Below, one piece after another: positions 35,095-45,722 of a DNA stretch of 64,000 nucleotides. The stretch is from Phylloscopus collybita (taxonomy: Eukaryota > Chordata > Aves > Passeriformes > Phylloscopidae), in contig JAJNNQ010000075.1 of NCBI GenBank assembly GCA_027886175.1, forward strand, positions 1,281,001 through 1,345,000, in the 5' to 3' direction. Position 1 is the stretch's first letter, and each line of letters opens with the position of its first letter. Made by a program: the position numbers and the translations under genes. Below the pieces are notes generated by a model, which was given only the letters and a program-made list of their open reading frames with translations, was not told where the DNA came from and did not search any database.

Positions 35095-35482
35095 TCACAG
35101 AATCACAGAATGGGTCAGGCTGGAAGGCACCAAAGTGGGATCAGTTGTTCAACCTCCCTGCTCCAGCAGGGCCATCCCAGAGCAGGTGGCATAGGATTGT
35201 GTCCAGAGGATTCTGGAATATCTCTAAGGCAGGGAGACTCCACAACCTCTCTGGTCTCTGTTCAGAGCTTGGTCACTGCACAGGGAAGTTCTTCCTCATG
35301 TCCAGGTGGAACTTCCTGGGATCAGTTCCTGCCTGTCCCTCCTGTGCCATTGCTGGGCCCCACAGAGCAGAGCCTGGGCCCTGCTCAGAGCCCTCCCTGC
35401 AGACAGGGACAGACAGGGATGGGATCCCCTCTCAGTTGTCTCTTCTTGAAGCTGAACAGCCCCAGCTGAACATAATGAAAGT
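35095..35482 (-). mobile_element. CR1 fragment, different subfamily
   Basis: A minus-strand copy of another CR1 subfamily: ATCACAGAATCACAGAATGGG tail, then GGCTGGAAGGCACC, CCCAGAGCAGGTGGC, CTCCACAACCTCTCTGG and a long GC-rich segment ending at CTGAACAGCCCC. Its tail abuts the right edge of tRNA duplicate C. Confidence 0.85.
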
Positions 35483-35484
35483 AC

Positions 35485-35662
35485 TGGACTCTCTCTTATG
35501 AGGAGAGGATGAGAGGGACTGGTTGCCCTGAGAGGCTGTGGAGTTTCCATACTGAGAAATTTTAAAATGCCACCTGGCTGTGGCCTGAGTGACTGGCTCT
35601 GGGTGGCCCTGCTGGAGCAGAGAGCTGCACCAGAAGATGTCCAGAAATCTCTTCCAACACTT
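35485..35662 (+). mobile_element. CR1 fragment, older subfamily, plus strand
   Basis: TCTTATGAGGAGAGGATGAG, GAGGCTGTGGAGTTTCC, CCACCTGGCTGTGG and TGGCTCTGGGTGGCCCTGC occur in CR1 order with a deletion between the first two. It lies tail-away from the adjacent minus-strand copy. Confidence 0.75.
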
Positions 35663-35899
35663 TGGCAAGCAGAGGACAAAGAAAAAATTTTATGCCTAGG
35701 GCAGGGAAAAGCCAGGCCAATATCATCCTCAGGCTTTTCCATCAGCAGCGTCCACCTGGCCAATCTGCACAATCATCCTGGCTGACCAACCAGACAGCAA
35801 AGAGCTGGGATCAAGATCAGGATGTCAGAAGAACCAGGCCGGCACATGAATAAAAGCAAATTTAAGCACTCTTATCCTTAAAACACTATCAGGGTAAAG

Positions 35900-36109
35900 T
35901 TTTCCTCTTTTTTCTTTTTTTTTTTTTCTTTTTTTCTTTTTTCTTTTTTTCTTTTTTTCTTTTTTCTTTTGTTCTTTTTTTTTTCTTTTTTTCTTTTTTC
36001 TTTTTTTTCTTTTTTTCTTTTTTCTTTTTTCTTTTTTCTTTTTCTTTTTTCTTTTCTCTTTTTTCTTTTTTCTTTTTTTTTTTTTCTTTTTTCTTTTTTC
36101 CCCTTTCTC
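35900..36109 (+). repeat. Polypyrimidine tract (CTTTTTT)n, about 210 bp
   Basis: Only C and T apart from a single G near 35971, arranged as T runs of 5-12 divided by single C. Mirror symmetry of such tracts can support triplex (H-DNA). The minus-strand Lys/Glu/Arg frame is an artefact. Confidence 0.95.
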
Positions 36110-36179
36110 AGTCTAACTAATAGCTGTGATAGCATATAGAGACTCCCTCAAACTGAACTCCTCACCCTCTCTGAAATTC

Positions 36180-36440
36180 CTGTGCCTGTCATCCGCTGCA
36201 GGATCTGCAGCGCGACGTCACGCACAGAGCCCCCAAATAAACTTCCGCTCTCGTTTCAGGCACCATCTGTGTCCCACTTCTGCAGAGCCTGGCAGAGATT
36301 GCTTCCCTTCTATGGAATGTTCCTTCCCCTCACCGAGCTGCAGACTTTGGAGGCGGGGAAGTCGGCGGGCGGAACGGATCCCAGCTCCGTGCAAACGGAG
36401 AGCGCGCGGCGCTGTGACGGCGCCCTTGGGTGGCAGGGGG
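36180..36440. promoter_or_regulatory. Small CpG-rich patch
   Basis: CpGs cluster at 36208-36225 (GCGCGACGTCACGC, which includes an ACGTCA CRE half-site) and 36350-36425 (GGCGGGGAAGTCGGCGGGCGG, GAGCGCGCGGCGC). It follows directly after a 210-bp polypyrimidine tract and precedes a CR1. Promoter activity is possible but not shown. Confidence 0.3.
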
Positions 36441-36657
36441 ATTTTGGTGCTCACCCTTGGCCAGATGGCCCCAGACCAGGCTCCAGGGCAACCCAGAGAA
36501 GAGGTAAAGGCAGCACTTGGCCATCTGGCTGTGAGAAATGGGAGAGGCTTGGCTGGGATGTTGGGTGTTAATGAGGGTGGGAGTGATGAGGTGGGGAAGA
36601 GCCGAGCTGGGGGTAATCATGGAGGGGTCCAAATGCACTGGAACATGCAAATGCTCT

Positions 36658-37091
36658 GGGTCACAGAACCACAGAACCACAGAATAACCTGAGTTGCAAC
36701 AGACCCCCCAAGGATCATAGAGTCCAGCTCCTGGCCCTGCACAGGACACCCCAACAATCCCACCATGTGCCCAAGAGTGTTGTCCAAGCTTGTCCTTGAC
36801 CTCTGTCAGTCTTGGTGCTGTGACCATTCTGTGGGGAGCTGTTCCAGTGCCCCACCACCCTCTGGATGAAGAATCTTTTCCTGAAATCCAACCTAAACCT
36901 CCCCTGACACAGCTTCAGGCCATTCCCTCAGGTTCCATCACAGGTCACCAGAGAGCAGAGATCAGTGTCCACCCGTCCTCTTCCTCTCAGGAGGAAATTT
37001 TAGACTGTGGTGGGGTCTCCCCTCAGTCTCCTCTTCTCCAGCTGAACAGACCAAGTGCCCTCAGCTGCTCCTCACATGGCTTCCCCTGGAT
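36658..37091 (-). mobile_element. CR1 fragment, about 430 bp
   Basis: A minus-strand copy with an octamer-like tail (ACAGAACC repeated near 36664-36682), then CAAGGATCATAGAGTCC, TCCTGGCCCTGCACAGGAC, GAAATCCAACCTAAACC and CTCTTCTCCAGCTGAACAG blocks. Confidence 0.9.
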
Positions 37092-38241
37092 GGAGTTCAC
37101 AGTCTTGTCTTCCTCTTATGCAAGTAAATTGAGCTTTAATGCATAATTCAGGCAGCTGCAACCCAAACAGATCATGAAGAGCCTTGCCTTAGGCACTCCA
37201 CCAAACCAGCTGAATCTTTGCCAGTCCCTGTGCCTCAGTTTCCCTCGCTTGGAGCACTGACACTCACCTTCCCTCCCCAAAGAGTGGGAAGAATCAGCTT
37301 GCAGGTGAAAGCACTCTGTGTTCCGGGCTTGTTTTTGTGTGTTATCCCAGCACGTGTCCCCAGGGATGATGCTGGATTACTCATACACCTCTCGAGTCCT
37401 CTGTTTCTCTAATTCCTTTTATTTGCAAGAATTAGGAACAGTCATGCTATCCAGGAAAACACAGCCCTCACAATGCCAGCACCAGCGTCACAGAGCTGTG
37501 CTTAGCAGGCTGTTCCTAAGAAACTCCTGGGACTTTCAGGTGGATCCACCTCAAAGTGGGGCGGAAATGGGGAGGGAGGAGTGATTAGAAAGGAGAGGAC
37601 AGATTGTCTAAGAACACTGCAAGATGAGGTAAATAACAAGGAAAAACCATGTGGGAGAGCAGGTGATGGATGTGAGATTCAGAATCCTGCGTCACCTTTG
37701 ATACAGAACATTTCAAATGGCCAGGAAAGACTTCGGGCTTCATCTGGAAAAGGGAGGGGCTACTGGAGATGAGAAAAAAAACCCCAAAACCTTGGAATAT
37801 TTTGCCTATCGTGGCAAAGGTTAGCCAGGTTGGGTGTTGATGATGTGGATCTGTGGATCTAGAGGTTGTAAGGATGAGAGTGAGGAATTTGTGGTCGAGC
37901 CAGAAGTCAATGTTGTAAGAAAGGGGTTTAAACTGGTTAAGGAAGGGGAAATTCCAAGGCTCATACCAGTCAATATAGGACAGCTCTTTCCTGTCCTCCA
38001 GAAAAAGCAACAGATGCCGGAAGAGGCTTGTAGGGACTTCCAGGCAAAGGGTTTTGCTGTGTGGTTGCTGGGAACCACCTTCCCATCCCAAAATGTTCAT
38101 TTTTCTGCACAACCCTCTCTGTTGCCACTGTGGCTGATCCCTCTGAGGATGCTCATTAGACATAACAAAGTGGATGAAGAAGGTCTGATGAATCAAAACC
38201 TTCTCTTCCCCATTCTCCTTCCATTATTAGTTTTTAGGTGT

Positions 38242-38284
<43 letters not shown>

Positions 38285-38839
38285 TGAAAAGCAGAGCCGC
38301 CAAATTCAGGGAAACACCTGAGGTTTACCCTGCTTTTGAAACTGTACTACCCTGTGATTCTGAGGTTGTAGCCCAGAACTCTGATATAGGGAGCTATGGA
38401 ACAATCTTTACTTCAGTAATCCCTTTGGTTGCCAAAACAAGAGGTGTTCAGACATCTGTTGCCTTGGTGCTACCATGTTTAATAACCCTGGGTATTAAAT
38501 CAATAATTCTGTTTGTCAAGTTTTTGTCTGAAAGTGTTAAAACACTTTCTTGAATCATTTTGATAACTTTTGGTTCATGGGCTCTGCTTCTGGTTGTGCA
38601 CCCTTGCACATTTTGGCAGGAGAAGTGGCTATCACGCAGAAGCAGGAAAAGGAAAAGATACCCCTAAACCAATCTGAATTGATTGAAAGCCCTCTTTGTT
38701 CCATTCCTGCAGTGGAGGAGACCCCCATTTCCTCAAATCCCAGTTACAAACAGGCTCACTGGAAAGTTTCATTATTAGAAAGTTTAAATCATTATTAAAT
38801 CATTATATCAGGAACAGTGTGGCCAGCAGGATCAGGGCA
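37092..38839. other. No supported gene; long open frame around poly(T)
   Basis: A plus-strand frame is open from a GTG at 37834 (first ATG 37840) to 38553, about 239 codons, passing through the T39 run as poly-Phe. The parts on either side are not low-complexity. I recognise no family, and an overlapping minus-strand frame of 203 codons is equally open. Possibly a decayed element or chance. Confidence 0.35.
38245..38283 (+). repeat. Poly(T) run, 39 T
   Basis: An uninterrupted homopolymer in the middle of an otherwise open plus-strand frame. On the minus strand no AATAAA precedes it, so a retroposed poly(A) tail is not supported. Confidence 0.95.
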
Positions 38840-39367
38840 GTGATCATCTCCCTGTACTGGGAACCTCAAATCCTGGGTTCAGTTCTGGGTCCCTCATGAA
38901 AAGAAAGACATTGAGGGGGTGAAGCATGTCCAGAGAAGGGAACAGAGCTGGGGAAGCATCTGGAGCACCAGGAGCAGCTGAGGCAGCTGGGAAAGGGGCT
39001 CAGCCTGGAGAAAAAGGAGACTCAGGAGGGACCTTCTCTCCACAGCTCCCTCTGACAGGAGGATGGAGCCAGGGGGGGATTGGTCTCTTCTCCAAAGTAA
39101 GGAGGAATGGGATGAGAGATAACAGGCTCAAGTTGCACCAAGGGAAGAATTAGGTTGGATATCAGGAAAAATCTCTCTGTAAGGGTTGTCAAGTGCTGGC
39201 ACAGGCAGCCCAGGACAGTGGTGGAGTCCCCATCCTTGAGGCGTTTAAAAGCTGTGAGGAAGTGGCACTTGAGGGCATGGTTTAGTGGAGACCTTGGCAG
39301 TGCTGCACTGATGGTTGGACTCAGTGATCCTAGAGGTCTTTTCCAACCTAAATAATTCCATGATTCG
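38840..39367 (+). mobile_element. CR1 fragment, older subfamily, about 530 bp
   Basis: The longest older-subfamily copy. It starts in the end of the ORF2/3' UTR region (CTGGGTCCCTCATG, AAGGACATTGAG-like), passes GTTGCACCAAGGG, GGATATCAGGAAAAATC, GTGGTGGAGTCCCCATCC and ends CCATGATTC. The coding part is too short and broken to be useful. Confidence 0.9.
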
Positions 39368-40225
39368 AAGCACCTGGTTTCATAAAAAGCCATGGCAGAG
39401 AGGAAAAAAGATCAGTAATCTCATTTTACAGCCCATCCCAACTGTTCCTCTCCTATCCCCTACAGCAGTAAAATTCCTGGGAAAGATGGACACGGGAGGG
39501 ATCTCGTGTCTCCTGGGAGTGAGAGCAGAATCCTTCAAACAAAGAGTGGGAATAGCTCGTAACACATTCCAGAGCCCTGCCGTGCTCTCTGTCTGTGCCT
39601 CCCGCCCACCTGCCAGAGGGAGACAGGAGGGAAAAATTCACCTGGAAGGGAAAACAAGCTGTCCCTGGAGGAGGTGAGACGAGGAGGATCCTGTGAAATG
39701 CCACGGCTGCGTTCTGAGAGGGGCTTTCTGGATTGATCCTGACCTGGGGGCGTGAAAGGCGGGCAGGTGATGGGGACAAAAGGTTCAAAGAGGTGTCTTA
39801 ACACCTTTATCAATGCAATCCGGAAAGCTCAGCTCATTTGGATTAATGAATCTCTTGCATATTCCTCGGGAAGTCTCTCTCTCACACATTTTCAAACACT
39901 GTTTAATTTGCTGCAGTGTGTGAGACCGACTTTTAACAATTTATCTTGACAGCTGGCAGCCCTGGAATGGGACAAATTCCTCAGCGCTGCTGGAGGATTG
40001 ATGCAGATGGATCTGTATTGCAGATGGCTCGAGTGTTGCAGATTTGCAGGTGTTTGTGAGGTTTTGGCTCCTTCTCCTGACTTCTTCTATCTGATTTATA
40101 TATATTTCTTTATGGTTTATGTTCCATCTCCTCCAAGAGAAGATGTTTGACCCACGTGGGAAGTCATGGCTCACTTCCTTCACCTGAGCTGAGGCTCTCA
40201 AAGGTCACTCTGGCCCCTGATTCAT
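39368..40225. other. No gene seen
   Basis: Unique sequence between two CR1 copies; short overlapping frames on both strands have no features. Confidence 0.55.
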
Positions 40226-40355
40226 ACAGTCAGAGAATCAGAGTTTGGGTTAGAAAACACCTTAAAGATCATCCAGCTCCAACACTCCATGGACAGGGAA
40301 AACTTCCACTTGACCAGGTCACTCAGAACCCCATCTAGTCACTTGGATTCTCCAT
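40226..40355 (-). mobile_element. CR1 tail fragment
   Basis: Minus-strand tail with CAGAGAATCAGAGTTTGGG and CACCTTAAAGATCATCCAG; it loses similarity after CTCAGAACCCCATC. Confidence 0.82.
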
Positions 40356-40609
40356 CAGCACATGCACAAGCTGATAGATCGTATTTCTGGACATAGTTTC
40401 TCTTGCTGTCATGTTCTGCTTCCCTGTAAAATCATCTTTAGAGGAAGGTCCTTGCATCAAGCTCCAGGCTCCAGCATCTTGTGTTGCTGTGTTTCCAAAG
40501 TATGAACCTTTACAGGGCTGGCAGGAAAAAGATTTTCTATATTATTTCTATTTTTTATATTCCCCTTCTATGCCAGGCACTGCTGAGAAGACCTGAGACA
40601 ACAATCCCT

Positions 40610-40676
40610 GTACACTGAAGGGTTGGACTTGATCCTTGTGAGTCCCTTCCAACTCACAATTTTCTGTGATTTTGTC
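40610..40676 (+). mobile_element. Short CR1 tail
   Basis: GGGTTGGACTTGATCC, GAGTCCCTTCCAACTC and CTGTGATTTTG in CR1 tail order. Confidence 0.75.
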
Positions 40677-40944
40677 AAATATCCAGAGCTGTCCAAGGCT
40701 TGGACATTTTGATGGATGACCACAGGCCATCCATAAACTTGGACTGAGGTTCTGTGCAGGTGCCTGACCTTTACTCCAAAATTATCAGGCAGCTGAGAGG
40801 TGTTATTCTATTTTTTAGGGAAATCTGACACACACCCCCACCCCCCCACCTTCTAAACCCTGAGATAACAGGTTTTTCCCCAGAGAAAAACTAAAATTGC
40901 AAAGTTACTGAGTTTTACATCTACTGTCTATATTGAGAGACTAG

Positions 40945-40986
<42 letters not shown>

Positions 40987-42860
40987 GCTCAACTTAGAAA
41001 CTTCAGCTCCAAGTTTAAAGTTAGAGGCAATGATATGAGACCTTAAGAGGTACAAAATCCTTGGGCTGAAAAAATCCTCGGTGGATTTTCAAGCCTTCTA
41101 CTCCTGGTTTTATGTACATCTGCTCTTGGTTTTTATTTAAAGGATTGGCTGCAAGAGTAGGGAGCTTGCAGGGCAAATCTGGAGCTGAGGGAAGATCTGA
41201 ACTCCCCTTTTGGAAGCTTTCAGGTGGTTGCAAACCCAGCTTCCCTCAAGCAGCGCAGCACATCCACGGCCACGCTTTAGGATCTTTAATGGGGTGGCTT
41301 CAAAACCAGCAGTTGATTAAGCTCAGTCCAAAAAAAAAAGAAATTAAAAAAAAAAAAAGCTGCTGCCATTTTCTATGCAGATTTTATGGTTTTCTACGGT
41401 TTTTCACTTCTCCTCCTCCTCCTCCATAAAATTCCCCTTCTCTCGCTCCTTCTGTGGAGGTGCCAAAGCCTCCTCCATCAATTTGTGAGAACTTCTGCTT
41501 GAAAACTGGAGCAGAGAGAGTCACCCACGGAACCAGGCTGGCATGAAAATACCGGAGGCAGAGGCTCTGATGCGAAATGACTCGAGGAGTTTCCCCGTGT
41601 CAGGGTGAAAGAAATGGGAATGTGGAATCAAATCCACCAAAATCCCTTGGGAGGTGGGACACCTGCCCAGCATCTTCTGACCACAGACAGGGATAGGGCT
41701 CATTATGAAGACATCTTTTAATTTCCCCCTACCGTCTTTTAATTCGTAATTTTATCCTTCTGCTGCTTGTCTGGGACTTGAAGTCTACCCAAATCTGTGA
41801 ATTTCTTTTCCCCCATGGACAAAAAACCCCAACAATTCAGCAGGCCAAGCTTTCTCCTAAACACTTCCAATAGCTTGGAATGAGGGATTAGGAGGCAAAA
41901 TTGAATTTCCAAAGCAAAAAAGAAGTTTCCAATGCACGTGGCACAAGTCAAGGAGGTTAAAAAGCTGATCTAAGTGCAGTTTAAAGCCTTACATGCTGTA
42001 GAGTAATTAAAATCACTTCTCTCCTGGATCCTCATATTTTTTACATTAAATACTTCCCTGAATTTGCGGACTTTTGCTGAGGATGTTTTCTGTGCTGTAG
42101 GTATTGCTAGGAACCAAACTGAAATCCACCCACCTTTCTGCACGGAATTTCAAACTCTTCCCAGGCTGTCACCTCCTGGATGCTCCCAGAAGCTGCCAGA
42201 AGAGTTTTTACTCCTGTTCCAACCTGAATCCCACCCTGGGCAGGGGAATAAAAATCTCATAAGTGACAGCAGGAAGCTTCATAATCCTATTTCTCTCTGC
42301 TTTTCTGAGCACAATTTGCATATTTAAATAGCCTACTTCCCCTTGGAAGTAGCAGTGCTTCACTTTTTCCTCCACTTGCAACCTGCAGCCAGAAATAAAA
42401 TTAGATTTTGCTATTCAAACCTAAGAGGAAGGAGAACCCCAAACCCCCAAAGTTAACAGCCCCTTTAATGACCTAAATTGCATTTAGTTAATCAGCCACA
42501 CATATTAAAGTCAAGACCCTTTAAAGGTATTTTGACTGTCTCTTTACTTTAGTACCTGTATGGAATTGAGCTGGGTCCAAAATGTACTTTTTTATTCTCC
42601 AGGTTTAATGTTTGGTGTTCAGAGCAGGTCGCGGACAGTTGCTGCCCTTGAATGTTTGTCCTTTTTGTTTGTTAATTTTTTTTTGTTGTTTTGTTGTTGT
42701 TTTATTTTAATTTTGGGTTTTTTTTTTTAGCACGGCACATGTCCACACCTCACTTAAGACACAGTTTAGACAGTGACAGAAATCCTAACTCAGTTTTTTT
42801 CCGGGGTTTTGTTGGATGACCTGAGTGAAAGAACCATTCCGATGCTCATATGGAATAAAT
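40677..42860. other. No gene seen; repeat-poor apart from A36
   Basis: About 2.2 kb without CR1. It holds a C-rich patch at 40832-40850, the A36 run, a shorter A-rich patch at 41328-41357 and T/G-rich 42665-42730. Confidence 0.55.
40947..40982 (+). repeat. Poly(A) run, 36 A
   Basis: Homopolymer following GACTAGAT; no source transcript recognised. Confidence 0.95.
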
Positions 42861-43270
42861 TATAGAATCCTGGAATGGTTTGGGTTGGAAGGGACCTCAG
42901 AGATCATCCAGTTCCAACCCCCCTGCCAAGGCAGGGGCACATTCCACTATCCCTGGTTGTTCCAAGCCCCATCCAGCCTGGCCTTGGACACTTCCAGGGA
43001 TCCAGGGGCAGCCACAGCTTCTCTGGGCATCCTGTGCCAGGGCCTCCCCACCCTCCCAATACCCAATCCAGCCTGGCCCTCTGTCAATTAAAAGCCATTC
43101 CCATTGTCCTGTCACTCATCCCTTGTCCCAAGTCCCTCTCCAGCTTTCCTGGAGCCCCTTTAGGCACTGGAAGGGGCTCTGAGCTCTTCTTGGAGCCTTC
43201 TCTTCTCCAGGCTGGGCATTCCCAGATCTTCCAGCCTGGCTCCAGACCAGAGGGGCTCCAGGTCATATTT
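42861..43270 (-). mobile_element. CR1 LINE 3' fragment, about 410 bp
   Basis: A well-conserved minus-strand copy from tail TATAGAATCCTGG through GGTTTGGGTTGGAAGGGACC, GGCCTTGGACACTTCCAGG, CATTGTCCTGTCAC and CTCCAGGCTGGGC. Several open frames of 100-146 codons in this area are CR1 sequence. Confidence 0.94.
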
Positions 43271-44151
43271 GCTCTGCATATGTCACCTGCAGCATCATCT
43301 TCACAGCTGAATTAAGGCCCTGTGCTTTTCCAGACATCCAGACAACCCCCGCTGCTAAAGGCAGGCAGGCATGGATTTACAGCTCTAAACTCAGATTTTG
43401 GAAAAGCTGAGCTCTTAGGAGCAGCTAGACTCCCCTCTGCATGGTGCAGGATCAGCTCCTAGGTCATGGAATTATTCCTGAGGCTCCCTGGGGCAAAACT
43501 TCTCCTTAGCAGTAAAAAGCTTGGCATTCCAGGATCCCTCTGAAGTCGTCCAGAATATTTGGTGCCTCAGACCTCGACTCGGCCTTCAGCCACCAAAAAC
43601 ATTGGGGCCCAACCTGAGCTGCTCAGAGGGGGGTGAGAGAGGGCAAAGCTGAACTTAATCTGCTGCCAGAGGGTCTGGATGGCAGCTCCTGCCTCCCACT
43701 GCCGGATCCTTCTCCTGATGTGAGCAGGGGTGGGCTCCAATCCCCCCAAAAGTGGGAGCTCCCTCCCCAGCCCCGCACGAGCCGCCTGTTCCCGGCACAG
43801 CTCCGAGAGCTCCCTTAATGTCTTTGTGCCTGCAGAAGTAATCTCGGGATTATTGCTCCCAGGGCATGCAAATAATAATCCTCTCTTTTCCCTCATCTTG
43901 TAGCTGCCATGTAATTTAGAAAATTCATCTGCAGGGCTGGCAGTGCCTTTTCCTGTCTGCGTGTGCTGCCTGTGCCACGGCGAGATCCCTCTGGCAGATC
44001 CCAGAGTGCTTTCCCAAGGATTCTGGAGAACTTTGCCCAGTTTTCTGAGGGGTGAAACTGAGACATAGGTAAGGGAATTGCCTTTTCCTCGTGCCAGCCA
44101 TTGGCAAGACAAGGGACAAAGCAGACATGCAATTAACCCATTTATTAAAGC
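43271..44151. other. No supported gene; 198-codon frame
   Basis: A minus-strand frame at 43567-44163 is open for 198 codons and partly overlaps the CR1 at 44152. Its sequence shows no domain or splice context I recognise. Confidence 0.4.
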
Positions 44152-44243
44152 AGCTCTGAGCAACCTGGTCTAGTGGAAGGTGTCCCTGCCCATGGCAGGG
44201 AGGGCTGGAATTATGTGCCAACCCAAACCATTCTATGATTCAA
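44152..44243 (+). mobile_element. CR1 tail fragment
   Basis: The final 90 bp of a plus-strand copy: GAGCAACCTGGTCTAGTGG, CCCATGGCAGGG and ATTCTATGATTCAATG. Confidence 0.9.
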
Positions 44244-44360
44244 TGAAAAAGAAAGCAAAAGCACTTTGTGGGAATGCAAACTATCACAAAAACAAATGAG
44301 TGCTTTGTGTGATTGTTTTGTGTGATTTTGGAAGTCCCAATTTCCTGGGTTTTGTTAAGT

Positions 44361-44414
44361 CCTTTCCTTTCCTTTCCTTTCCTTTCCTTTCCTTTCCTTT
44401 CCTTTCCTTTCCTT

Positions 44415-44445
<31 letters not shown>
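44361..44445 (+). repeat. (CCTTT)n followed by 26 T
   Basis: About twelve CCTTT units run into a homopolymer, 120 bp after a CR1 tail and 90 bp before the CpG-rich segment. Confidence 0.95.
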
Positions 44446-44532
44446 CCCCCTGGAATAAAAGATTTTGACTCCTGCTGATGGTTTCCCGTGTATTTATCTG
44501 TCTGGTCTTTCCATGCAGGCTTCTCATCTCAT

Positions 44533-45000
44533 CAGCGGTGAGATGCAGCTCCGGTGCGGTGAGGTCGGGGCGGGTGCGCGGGGATCGATCCCTGCGCGCC
44601 GATCGATCCCTGCCCCGGGCAGAGGTGGAGAGGGAAGTTCACGAGGATGGGGGAGAAGGAGAGCAGCAGCAAGGACTGAAAGCATTAAGAGACAGAGGCA
44701 GAAATCGCCAGAATAAAAGGCAAGGGAATCAGAACTTGGAGGGCACCGGCTGAGCTGTTTGTGGGGGAGAGCTGCGGGTTGGAGCAGGGGCTCGGGAAAA
44801 GATGGATTTGGGGATCTGATTGATCGGTGTGGGGGCCCCGGAGGGGCGTGAGAGGGGGGAGCTGAGTGCGAGGGGGCTGGAGAAGGTGCTGGCAGGGCAG
44901 CCGCCCCCGCGCTCCTGCCGCCCACCGCAGTTATTCATCCCGCTCCTTCCCTCGCAGCCTCCCCGGGAGCACGGGCAGGTTTTAACCCTTCTCTGGGCCA
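44533..45000. promoter_or_regulatory. CpG-island-like segment
   Basis: A GC-rich stretch with many CpGs, densest at 44555-44625 (GCGCGGGGATCGATCC, CTGCGCGCC) and 44820-44960. It contains two GATCGATCCCTG units about 17 bp apart and several GGGGCG/CCGCCC motifs. Vertebrate promoters often look like this. Open frames here (up to 133 codons) are low-complexity and resemble no family I know, so I call only a possible regulatory CpG island. Confidence 0.4.
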
Positions 45001-45368
45001 AATCCAGGGAATCTTGGCAACTTCTGGCGCTGAGGCTTGAGTCAAAGCTGTTTCAACCAGGAGGGGACTGAGTTGTCAGGAGAAGGAGGAGGGGAAATAA
45101 AACCCCAAAACTTTCTCTCATCTCCTCCAACAGCTGTGTTGTGGTCTCTGGGATTTCTGTGGGTCCTGCAGTGGGAACATGGATCCAGAGTGCTGACACC
45201 GGTGGGGGTGGGTGGCTGAGAGCAGGGACCCAGTGAGGAGGGGGAACAGGTCCCCTGCACCGGGTGTTGTAGTGGCCAAAGGAAATGGAACCGGACTGTC
45301 CTGTCTGTTCAGACTAAACCCATCTGGAAGGGCTAAAACCTCTTCCCCTCTCTGCCCCAACAGAAGTC

Positions 45369-45722
45369 TCAGAATCACAGATTGATGGAATGGTCTGTGT
45401 TGGGAGGGACCTTAAAATCCTGTGGTTCTGAGCCCCTGCCATGGGCAGGGACACCTCCTACTAGATCAAGTTGTTCAAGTTGCTCATCAAGCTTGGCCAA
45501 ACATTTCCAGGGATGGGGCAGCCACAGATTTGCTGGGAAATATGTGCCAGAGTCTTACCACCACCACCACAGGGGAGAATTTCTTCCCAATATCCCATCT
45601 AACCCTGCCCCTCTGGCAGTGGGAAGCCATTCCCTGTGTTCTGTCCATCCCTTCTCCCCAGTCCCTCCCCAGCTCTCCTGGAGCCCCTTTAGGCACTGGA
45701 AGGAGCTTTAAGATCTCCCAAG
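45369..45722 (-). mobile_element. CR1 LINE 3' fragment
   Basis: Minus-strand copy with CAGAATCACAGATTGATGG tail, GCCATGGGCAGGG, CCCAATATCCCATC and CCTTTAGGCACTGG blocks, plus a small (CCA)n insert at 45557-45572. Confidence 0.92.

Noticed and set aside
35878..36135. Lys/Glu/Arg-rich minus-strand frame
   Set aside because: Direct product of the polypyrimidine tract.
38245..38283. T39 as the poly(A) tail of a minus-strand processed pseudogene
   Set aside because: No AATAAA before it on the minus strand, no target duplication and no recognisable transcript.
42875..43315. 146-codon frame with PGLGHFQGS-like text, and many similar frames
   Set aside because: The same peptide-like text recurs wherever a CR1 3' UTR lies (for example 6090, 14988, 17947); it is non-coding CR1 sequence.
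43567..44163. 198-codon minus-strand frame
   Set aside because: No domain, no splice context, overlaps a CR1 tail; likely chance.
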